Shown: positions 10,273 through 18,979 of the stretch, piece by piece
Numbering within the stretch: the first letter of the stretch is position 1
Layout of the letters: each line of letters starts with the position of its first letter
Assembly (NCBI GenBank): GCA_964034945.1
Contig: OZ035960.1
Coordinates: forward strand, 102,416,733 to 102,480,732
Source: Chrysopilus asiliformis
Taxonomy: Eukaryota > Arthropoda > Insecta > Diptera > Rhagionidae
DNA length: 64,000 nt
Direction of reading: 5' to 3'
The notes under the pieces: model-generated
Database searches by the model: none
Told to the model about the DNA's origin: nothing
The model's input: the letters and a program-made list of their open reading frames with translations, nothing else
Translations under genes and position numbers: made by a program

Positions 10273-10884
10273 ATGTATAAAGAATATTTAAATTGTTTGT
10301 TTTTGCCTATATTTTCAATTTTGACAAGGGACAAAATTATTAAAAATTTGACAGGAGCCACTGACGTCAGGAAAAGCGAACTAAGGGCTCTTCGATCATT
10401 TCTTTCCGAACTGGAGGTGCATGGCGGGTATGGTCTTCAGCGTGCCTTTGTTAATTTGTGGAAAATTATTTATATTGCAATGCGCACGTCTGAAGACCAG
10501 CACGCAGCCTACGATTTTGGTACCTTGATATTTTCCTTTTCGGACTATTCAACGCAGGTTGCTTTTTTGAAGGCTTTCATGATAGCAACCTGTGATGAAT
10601 GGTCGGAAATGGAAAATACCAATAGCAGAAAAATCAGGGAATTGATGGTCGAGTTGCTTGCGAGGATGTTCTACACGTTACGGGAGCAACAATGGCGTCG
10701 GCAATTGATTGAACAGCTCACCGTAGCAGTGGAGGACATCCTTGCGAGCAACAAGATGAGCTCGAGTTTGGCTAATCTTTTCGGTTTGATATATATGGAT
10801 GAGTTGGCCACAATGTCCCGCGGCAATATTCGTGGTAAGGATTTTGTGGCCATACTCAAACCATTTAAATTTCTTATGTCATAA
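10273..10884 (+). CDS. Nop52/RRP1-like protein, amplicon copy A'
   Basis: Second copy of the 203-residue Nop52-like ORF, with the same start context and full-length frame. It differs from copy A at three codons (K for Q, Y for H, S for C), all amino-acid changing. The upstream extension open in copy A is closed here by a one-base change in the A-run before the ATG, so the start at 10273 is the one to use. See the copy A entry for motifs and likely role. Confidence 0.7.
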   Translation: MYKEYLNCLFLPIFSILTRDKIIKNLTGATDVRKSELRALRSFLSELEVHGGYGLQRAFVNLWKIIYIAMRTSEDQHAAYDFGTLIFSFSDYSTQVAFLKAFMIATCDEWSEMENTNSRKIRELMVELLARMFYTLREQQWRRQLIEQLTVAVEDILASNKMSSSLANLFGLIYMDELATMSRGNIRGKDFVAILKPFKFLMS

Positions 10885-12131
10885 AATTCGCAGTAACGGT
10901 AACGGTAACGGTTTTAGTACTTAAGTCAAAATTTTTCATTCAAGTTTAGACTCTGGACAGAGGCCAGAGGGGGGGTAAATGGGGAATTGTGGTTTGTAAT
11001 AAATATTTACAAACCATTATTCTCAATTCCTACTCTTAACCTCCGAGTGGTACCCCCTGGAAACCTAGATTAGTTTCGAAATCGGGACTAATCTAGGGCT
11101 AATAAGAGAGGAAGAAACTTTATATATTTTCAGGTTGCCAACAGCCATTGTCTGCACAAAAAATCGTTAATTTTCAAAAATAGTCAAAATTTTCAGATAT
11201 TAATGCCAATATCTCGAGAACGAATAAAGATAACGACTAACTGTAAAAAGGAAATGGTAGGGACTATTGTTACCCTTAATTTATCTCTTATATACCACTA
11301 CGAAAAAACGGCTAGTTTTAAAGAAAATCGAGTAATTTCGTTAATTTTGGTTTTTCATGATTTACTCCGAAACTAAGCATTTTTCGATAGTCTTACATAT
11401 GACAAAAGTTGAAGATAACCAAATTTGCTACACTTTTGTCTTGAACTTGAATTCTGTATCTCGAACCGTTATCGAGATATAGCGGATTTAGCACAAATCT
11501 TAGATCTGAAAACGCAAAAAAACTAAATCACGGCATATCTCGATAACGGTTTGAGATACTGAGTTTCAGTAAAAGGCAGAATTGTAGGAAATATTATTGT
11601 CTTCAACTTTGGTCATACATAAGACTATCGAAAAATGTGCGGTTTCGGAGTAAATCGCGAAAAACAAAAATTACCGAAAAGGTTTTTTTTCTGTCGAGAA
11701 TTTTAGTTTTTCGCCATTTCCTCGAAAACTAACAGTTCTTTCGTAGTGACATGTAAGAGAGAAATTAAAGGTAATAATAGTCCCCAAAATTTCCTTTTTA
11801 CAGATAGTCTTTATCTTTATTCGTTTTCGAGATATTGACATTAATATCTGAAAATTTTGATTATTTGAGTTCCGTGATTTTGGTTTTTCATGATTTACTC
11901 CGAAACTAAGCATTTTTCGATAGTCTTACATATGACCAAAGTTGAAGATAACCAAATTTGCTACACTTTTGTCTTGAACTTGAATTCTGTATCTCGAACC
12001 GTTATCGAGATATAGCGGATTTAGCACAAATCTTAGATCTGAAAACGCAAAAAAACTAAATCACGGCATATCTCGATAACCGTTTGAGATACTGAGTTTC
12101 AGTAAAAGGAACAATTGTAGGAAATGTTATT

Positions 12132-12812
12132 CGGCCCGATTCCAGAATCCGTCGTAGCTTTATTACGAAGAACTAACTACGTTACGAATACGAAGAAATC
12201 AGTATTCCACGATCCGAACGGAATTGAACTTAGTGGTGCCTGATTAAAATCTAATTTCGAAAAATGAATGTCTTTGTAAAAAGGTCCCTATGCAAAACTC
12301 ATAAGGAATAGATTTCTGACATGGAATAGTTTCGTGAAAAATGTCACTTTCTTGACTTAAAACGAAAATTGTTGTTAATAATGGATTCTGCAGCGTTTGC
12401 AATTTTGTGTCTGGAAGAAGATTTATCGAAGTGAAGGACTTTAATAGTGGAACTAAAACGACAACAAATAACGGATACTTAGGAATACTCACATTGCTCT
12501 TTTTTCTAAAATATTTCCTCTTAATGTGTTAAAAGTTACACTAATACTAAATAAACAAATAAAAATGTTAAAATTGCTTTTTGTTGTACAATTCAGGCCA
12601 TATATTGAGCTAAAATCATAAGAAAATGAAGTTACGAAGCAAAAATTTTTCGTAGGTTTAGCTGTCAAAAGATCGATTGCGTCGGATTCTATGATACCAG
12701 ATATTCCGATTCGTAATGTTTTCGAAATTAATTTAATTCCTTCGGATCGTGGAATACCATCTTCACGAATTCTCCGAAAATCGTAGCTACGACGGATCCT
12801 GGAATAGGGCCG
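12132..12812. mobile_element. 681-bp TIR element (second copy)
   Basis: Duplicate of 6810-7490 carried by the 5.3 kb tandem duplication. The left end reads CGGCCC where the first copy reads CGGTCC, making its TIRs slightly better matched. Flanked by ATT on both sides. Confidence 0.75.
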
Positions 12813-13608
12813 ATTGATTTTAGCAATTTTCTTGCGAACTAACGGTACTTTCATAGTGGTTTCCTCGACTACCAAAAGCGCTAGAACTTCAGGACCTGGC
12901 GTGTTTGAAAGAGGTTGGACCAAAACTCAACCCCGCATCATTAGCTGAAAAAGTCAAAAATGGCGTTTGGTACACGATAAGAATCAAGGGACGAAATGTC
13001 AAATTTAATTCCTTATTATTTATCTGAAAGGACACGAAACGTTATGGTAACGTAACGAAATAACGATTTTCCGGTTTTTTCTTCAACATTGCGTTATAAC
13101 GTTATAGAAATATAATTACATTACAATAATGAAAAACGTAATGAAAAACGTACCGATTTATTTATTTTTTTTTTGCTTTATTTTATTTTTTATTATTTTT
13201 TTGTGAAAAGTTCATCAATTATAACCCCACAGACCTACCACCAGCATAAAATATAATTTAAAATATTGGCGTAGTATTTTTAATCATATATATTATAATT
13301 TTGTTAAACTTTGATTGGTGATCAGGCGTCTGTTGCGGGGGGGGAATAGGTTGGCAGCTTGATGTCGGCCCCGTAACCTGTAACAGCATCGAAGTCCTTC
13401 ATCACTGTTCCGGTCATGTTTCGGGCAGTGGGGAGGGGATCGATGGTTGTAGCAGAGGGTCAACCCTGTTACGATTCGCAAGTGTACGCATTGCCTCCTC
13501 GTGGCGATCACTGGTAACTAGTTATTCTAGGCTAAAATGCGACGCTAAAGGAGAAACCCTTGACAAAAAACCCCAATCCAAGGTGGAACAGCATATGCCG
13601 ATGGATGA

Positions 13609-15420
13609 ATGGCTAGTGGGATACTAGTCACGAATATGCGAACTCTGGATACCTGGCGCCCTCCAGTTTCAAGCAGCCTTACACCTGTAAAGGAGCTCTG
13701 CAGGTGCGGACATTCTTTCTCCAATACTCGTGGGACCAAAATAGAACCATCAACTTCTGCGGAGAAGGACCCCTCCCTAATAGGGTCCACGGAGAAGGAT
13801 CTCTCCGCAAAAAGATCCAATCCAAAAGAGACCGGATCTCTCAAAAAGCCGGAAAAACCACCCCTAGGAACTGTTTCTGGGAAACCCGCGGCGGGTGCCA
13901 CTAGGTCTTTGGCCACCAAACCTGGATCTGGTGCGCTTGTCGGGGCAACTCGGAAACAAGGTCCCAAAAAACCGTTGGTGTCGGAAGGCGGCGCAAGAGC
14001 TTTGGTCACCAAGCCTGGCTCAAGCAAAACCGGAGACACCATAAAAGCGCTAAACGCGCCCAAAAATGCGCTAAAGGCGCCCAAAAATGCGCTAAACGCG
14101 CCCAAAGAAGCGCTTAGTGCGCCAAATACAGCGCGACATCAACCGCCGTCAAATGCGCTAAACGCGCCGCCAAAAGCGCCTTCCGCGCCCACCAAGCTGA
14201 CTGCGCCGTCGAAAGCGCTCAACGCGCCGACCACTTCGAAGGAAACCGGTTGCGCAGCCTCAAGCTCGCAACAAACGTCCTCCTTCGGGAAAGCATATCG
14301 CCGTAGAAGGGCGGCTTTCAGGGTAATGGCTAGACTGGGACAGATACCTGAACAGAAACGGACTGCCCATGACAAGAAACAGCTGGAGTGGGCCGAATCG
14401 GTCCTCTCCGAGACAACGGCTAATTCGGGTAGCAACCCCGCGTCGAAAAGACCGAGGTCTACTGACGAAGCGCCTATGGACGGAACCGACCCGAAGAGGG
14501 CCAAGACACAGCCACTCTCCCAAAAGAAGCAGTTCAGCGAGCTTCTGAAAGATCAGCTGGTGATGGCAGTCGTGGACAAAAGTCACGATGACGGCACTAT
14601 CTCCATCGCCCAATGGAGGAAAGTTGAGGTTGCGCTGGCCACAAACTTCCTCGAGATTCTCAGGGAAAACCCTGGGCCCGTCCCCACATGTCGCGATGGT
14701 GGTTATCACCAAGGACATGTCAAATTAGTAGCTTGTGCAGATCCCAGATCAGCCGAACTACTACGGACAGCTGTCTCCAAACTCGGGGAGGTCTGGCCGG
14801 GCGCGGATCTGGAAGTCGTTGCTAGGGATGAGATCCCGAGCAGACCAAGGACACGCGCTTGGATCCCTGTTGAACCTTCCGATCCAACCACAATTTTGGA
14901 GATTGTGAAGGTCAGCAACCCTTCTCTGCCAACCCACAACTGGAAGGTAGCAAAGCTGGAAGAGCCAAGGGGTGACTCTCGGGTAGCCACTATTGTGGTG
15001 AACAAGGAGTCCTTGGATCCTCTAGCGGAAACCGGAGGGGTGATCAGTTATGGCTTCGGCTCGATCACTCTGAAGGTCTACCAGAAGGACAAGGAGGAGG
15101 CAGAGAAGACCTGTCCGACAATGCCCGAAACAGCAGAGACGGAAACGGCTGCTGATACTTTGAGAATGCCAGCAGAGACGGAAACGGCTGCTGATACTTT
15201 GATAAGGTCAGCAGAGACGGAAACGGCTGCTGACACTTTGAGCCTCAACTCTTTCCAGCTGGAAGATGGCTATCAGTCATCGAGCTCGGGAATGGCTGAG
15301 GAACTCAGAGGTCTTCTTCTGCTCGAGTCGGAGTCAGACACCAACACAACTATGGTGGAGGTATCTGGGGCCAGTAGTTCTAATGCTGCGGCTGCTACAG
15401 ATAAATCTCCACCATTCTAA
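13609..15420 (+). CDS. Retrotransposon ORF1 (gag-like RNA-binding protein)
   Basis: 603 residues. ORF1 proteins bind element RNA to form the ribonucleoprotein. Residues about 40-230 are Ser/Pro/Ala/Lys rich with repeated ALNAP-type hexapeptides, followed by a basic Arg-rich segment (YRRRR). Residues about 360-510 form a globular domain with LVACADPRS and WIPVEPS segments that resembles DUF4780-type domains found in dipteran retroelement ORF1s (from memory). Near the C-terminus a 17-codon unit with AETETAADTL is repeated three times. No CCHC knuckle is seen. The first ATG is taken as the start; an ATG 9 codons later is an alternative. It overlaps ORF2 by 38 bases. Confidence 0.85.
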   Translation: MASGILVTNMRTLDTWRPPVSSSLTPVKELCRCGHSFSNTRGTKIEPSTSAEKDPSLIGSTEKDLSAKRSNPKETGSLKKPEKPPLGTVSGKPAAGATRSLATKPGSGALVGATRKQGPKKPLVSEGGARALVTKPGSSKTGDTIKALNAPKNALKAPKNALNAPKEALSAPNTARHQPPSNALNAPPKAPSAPTKLTAPSKALNAPTTSKETGCAASSSQQTSSFGKAYRRRRAAFRVMARLGQIPEQKRTAHDKKQLEWAESVLSETTANSGSNPASKRPRSTDEAPMDGTDPKRAKTQPLSQKKQFSELLKDQLVMAVVDKSHDDGTISIAQWRKVEVALATNFLEILRENPGPVPTCRDGGYHQGHVKLVACADPRSAELLRTAVSKLGEVWPGADLEVVARDEIPSRPRTRAWIPVEPSDPTTILEIVKVSNPSLPTHNWKVAKLEEPRGDSRVATIVVNKESLDPLAETGGVISYGFGSITLKVYQKDKEEAEKTCPTMPETAETETAADTLRMPAETETAADTLIRSAETETAADTLSLNSFQLEDGYQSSSSGMAEELRGLLLLESESDTNTTMVEVSGASSSNAAAATDKSPPF

Positions 15421-18400
15421 AATGGCATCCGCCTCCTTACTTCTCCGACTGACTACAGGAGGAGAAGACATCGTGTTGATCCAGGAACCATGGGTGGCAA
15501 GGAACATGGTTTGTGGACTCAACTCACCGGGCTATAAGCTCATATACGATAGGAATAAAGGTAATCCAAGAGCTTGCTTATTGGTAAAACATAACCTTAA
15601 CGCATTTCTACTCCCAACTTACAGCGACAGAGATATGGTTACGATCAAGCTGGAGCTAGCCTCGACCAGCTTCTGGCTAACTTCGACCTATCTCGCCCAC
15701 GACCAGGAAGGACCCCTGCCACCGGATAATCTGGGGAGGCTTGTCGCCGACGCTGGTCTACATAAAACCGGGCTTCTTATCGGAGGTGATGTTAACGCGC
15801 ATCACATAGTCTGGGGAAGTACGGACATAAACGACAGAGGTGAGTCACTTTTTGAATATATTCTAAGTACTAACCTAAACATCTGTAACGTTGGCAATGA
15901 AGCCACCTTCGTTACTACTAACAGACAAGAGGTTCTAGATATTACCTTAGTCTCTGACTCTATCTCCTGCATGGTCAAGGACTGGAGGGTTTTGAAGGAA
16001 CACTCTTTCTCAGATCATAGATATATTCAATTCGGCCTCGACATACAACCCCCAACCCCTCCGATTTTTAGGAATCGAAGAAGGACAAACTGGGGCTTGT
16101 ATAGAGACACGTTTAACAGACTGCTGCCTATGGGCACTCCTAAACCCCCCACCACGGCTCAGGATGTGGATTCTATGGTGGAGGACCTAACCAAGGCATT
16201 TAATGGAGCAATGGACCTATCCTGCCCGGAGAGTAAGCCAAGGGGCAAAAAAAGACCGCCATGGTGGTCCCCGGAGCTTATGACTCTCAGAAAGGAAAGT
16301 CGTAGGCTCTTCAACAAAGCGAAAAGTACCAGACTGCAACAGGATTGGGACTCTTATAAAGGGATGTTGAGAACCCTGAAAAAAGAGGTGAGGAAAGCCC
16401 AGCGTAAGTCCTGGGAACTCTTCTGTGGTAAAATAGAAGAGTGCTCTGAAGCAGCTAGGCTTCGGAAAATCCTCTCAACCACTCCTAATATGCCCAGCTA
16501 TCTAAAAAAAGCTGACGAAACATGGACATGTTCTAGCCTGGAAACCCTAGAACTCTTAATGGATACCCATTTCCCGGGATGCTCTAAGGACTCACCAGGA
16601 AGGGAGATTCCGATAAATAGAGAGGAGAACAGGCTTCATAGCAAACTCCTCGACAAAACAAAAATTACTTGGGCAATTAAGAGTTTTAAACCGTTTAAGT
16701 CACCCGGACCGGACGGTATAATACCAGCTGAAATTCAGAAAGTTTCAGACTTAGCCCTCCCCTGGCTCGAAACAATTTTCCAAGCCTGCATTACCCTAGT
16801 CTATATTCCCTTAAAATGGACAGAGGTCAACGTCGTTTTTATCCCCAAGGCAGGGAAAAACACACATAGCTCACCTAAGGATCTCAGACCGATCAGCCTC
16901 TCGTCTTTTCTTCTGAAGACACTAGAAAGATTGTTAGATACTCATATACGTCAAAAAATTGACCCAAATAAGTTATCTACATCTCAACACGCATACTGCA
17001 AGGGCAAGTCCGTGGAGACAGCTATGCATACTCTGGTTCACACAATAGAAAAATCACTGGACCTCAAGGAATATACAATGGTTACCTTTCTAGATATTGA
17101 AGGAGCCTTTAACAATGTCGCACCCGGGGCTATCATGGGAGCATTACAGTATCTTGGTGTAGAGGCTCCTATAGGCGAACTGATAAATCTAATGCTAACA
17201 GGCAGGATTATCAATTCAAAGCTGGGGAACTCATCTGCAAGAAGATATGTAAAGAGAGGAACCCCACAAGGGGGAGTACTCTCCCCACTTCTTTGGATAC
17301 TAGCAATTAACGAATTGCTTCAAATCCTGGAAGCGGAGGGCTGCAAAGTGGTAGCTTACGCGGACGACGTTGCTATAGCTTTTTCAGGAAAGTATCCTAC
17401 AACATTGAAAGAGCTAACTCAGAACGCTCTCTATAAACTATCTACCTGGACAAACAAATGCGGTTTAGCGGTTAATCCGCTGAAAACCGAAATAGTCCTC
17501 TTCACCAGGAAATATAAAATTCCTCAAATCGACCCACCCTCCATAAATGGTACCAGCCTAGTCTGGACAGACAGGGCCAAATACCTGGGTATTATTCTAG
17601 ATAGGAAGCTAGACTGGAAATTGAATACTCAGGAAAGGGTTAAAAAAGCCTCAGTGGCTCTCTACTCGTGCAAACGAGCCATTGGATCAAAATGGGGAAT
17701 GAAACCATACATGGTTCACTGGCTCTACACGTCCGTTATCAGACCCATACTCATGTATGGGGTAATTGTCTGGTGGACAGCTTTAGATAAAGCCGTACAC
17801 CGAGGTTTGCTAGGGAAAATACAAAGAATGGCGTCAGTGTGCATAAGCGGAGCATTGAGAACGACTCCCACGAAGGCACTGGAAACCCTTCTACATTTGG
17901 TTCCCCTAGACCTATACGGCAAGCAGATGGCGGCACGCGCAGCCATAAGACTAAAAGCCTCATTAACATGGTATAGTACTGAAAAAGGGCATTCCAGTAT
18001 TCTTAAGAATTTTCAGGAAGTCCCGAGAAATATAGATTATACTATATCCAAACCGTTCTTTGAAAGGAACTTCACCACTATCATCCCTTCCAGGCAACAA
18101 TGGGAGGATGGTACTATACAAAACTGTAACACAGTACACTTTTACACAGATGGATCCAAATTGGATGGGAGAGTGGGCAGGGGGATCTACTCTGGTCATT
18201 TAAAGATCAGTCAATGCCTCCGCCTACCGGATCACTGTAGCGTATTTCAGGCCGAAATGATGGCAATCAAAGACGTCACAGAGTGGCTCAAAAATAATGT
18301 TGTATCATCTAGAGATATTAGCATTTTTACTGACAGCCAAGCGGCAATAAAATCCCTAGAATCTATCGCACTCACATCAAAGGTGGCACGGGAGTGTAAG

Positions 18401-18979
18401 GCATCTCTCAATGAGATGTCGGAATACTTCAATATCAACATCGTTTGGGTGCCAGGACATAGTGACATAGATGAGAACGAGAAAGCGGACGAACTTGCTA
18501 GGAGAGGCACGATTGCGCCAACTCTACCTGCAAAAGAGAGTATAGGCATACCTCTGGCAACGTGCAAACTCATACTAAGTTCTGAAACGCTAAACAATGC
18601 AAACCAGAGATGGACACGGGAGAGAACGTGTACCGTCACCAAATGTATCTGGCCTAAGCTAGACAAAAAACGCTCCAGTAGACTCCTCTCACTACAAAGA
18701 AATGCGATCAGCACGGTAGTGGGAATAATAACAGGGCACTGCCTAATAGGCAGACATGCCGACAGGCTCGGAGCTCCCTCAAACGACTTTTGTAGAAGCT
18801 GTGGGGATGTGGACGAAGAGGAGTCGACAACTCATCTTCTCTGTCATTGCCCAGCACTAGCTCAACGCAGAAGAACTCATTTGGGTAGTTTCTTCCTAAA
18901 CGATCTAGAAGAGCTAAGCGCCACAAGCGTTGCAGATCTACTCCGCTTCATCAGAAGCTCCAAATGGTTCGAGGTATAG
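15383..18979 (+). CDS. Retrotransposon ORF2: endonuclease, reverse transcriptase, RNase H
   Basis: 1198 residues from the ATG at 15383, which lies inside the end of ORF1 in another frame (TAATG context); an upstream open stretch from 15266 is probably not used. Endonuclease: LQINLHH at residue 3, QEPW near 33, GGDVNAHH near 135 and SDHRY near 210. Reverse transcriptase: SPGPDG, a DLRPISL segment, FLDIEGAF near 570, GTPQGGVLSPLLW, and the YADD active site near 659. RNase H: FYTDGS near 920, an Aux-like QAEMMAI, FTDSQAA, and VPGHSDIDENEKAD near 1025, so D-E-D-D residues are present. The C-terminal Cys/His motif starts near 1136. No frameshift or stop is seen, so it appears competent. Confidence 0.93.
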   Translation: MLRLLQINLHHSKMASASLLLRLTTGGEDIVLIQEPWVARNMVCGLNSPGYKLIYDRNKGNPRACLLVKHNLNAFLLPTYSDRDMVTIKLELASTSFWLTSTYLAHDQEGPLPPDNLGRLVADAGLHKTGLLIGGDVNAHHIVWGSTDINDRGESLFEYILSTNLNICNVGNEATFVTTNRQEVLDITLVSDSISCMVKDWRVLKEHSFSDHRYIQFGLDIQPPTPPIFRNRRRTNWGLYRDTFNRLLPMGTPKPPTTAQDVDSMVEDLTKAFNGAMDLSCPESKPRGKKRPPWWSPELMTLRKESRRLFNKAKSTRLQQDWDSYKGMLRTLKKEVRKAQRKSWELFCGKIEECSEAARLRKILSTTPNMPSYLKKADETWTCSSLETLELLMDTHFPGCSKDSPGREIPINREENRLHSKLLDKTKITWAIKSFKPFKSPGPDGIIPAEIQKVSDLALPWLETIFQACITLVYIPLKWTEVNVVFIPKAGKNTHSSPKDLRPISLSSFLLKTLERLLDTHIRQKIDPNKLSTSQHAYCKGKSVETAMHTLVHTIEKSLDLKEYTMVTFLDIEGAFNNVAPGAIMGALQYLGVEAPIGELINLMLTGRIINSKLGNSSARRYVKRGTPQGGVLSPLLWILAINELLQILEAEGCKVVAYADDVAIAFSGKYPTTLKELTQNALYKLSTWTNKCGLAVNPLKTEIVLFTRKYKIPQIDPPSINGTSLVWTDRAKYLGIILDRKLDWKLNTQERVKKASVALYSCKRAIGSKWGMKPYMVHWLYTSVIRPILMYGVIVWWTALDKAVHRGLLGKIQRMASVCISGALRTTPTKALETLLHLVPLDLYGKQMAARAAIRLKASLTWYSTEKGHSSILKNFQEVPRNIDYTISKPFFERNFTTIIPSRQQWEDGTIQNCNTVHFYTDGSKLDGRVGRGIYSGHLKISQCLRLPDHCSVFQAEMMAIKDVTEWLKNNVVSSRDISIFTDSQAAIKSLESIALTSKVARECKASLNEMSEYFNINIVWVPGHSDIDENEKADELARRGTIAPTLPAKESIGIPLATCKLILSSETLNNANQRWTRERTCTVTKCIWPKLDKKRSSRLLSLQRNAISTVVGIITGHCLIGRHADRLGAPSNDFCRSCGDVDEEESTTHLLCHCPALAQRRRTHLGSFFLNDLEELSATSVADLLRFIRSSKWFEV

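Larger units (their letters stand above)
9381..13305 (+). repeat. Amplicon copy A' (second half of copy A, duplicated)
   Basis: Second unit of the 5.3 kb duplication. It repeats 4062-7983, including the tandem pair, the leader-like segment, the Nop52-like ORF, the palindromic repeats and the 681-bp MITE. It lacks the amplicon's first 3.8 kb. Confidence 0.85.
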
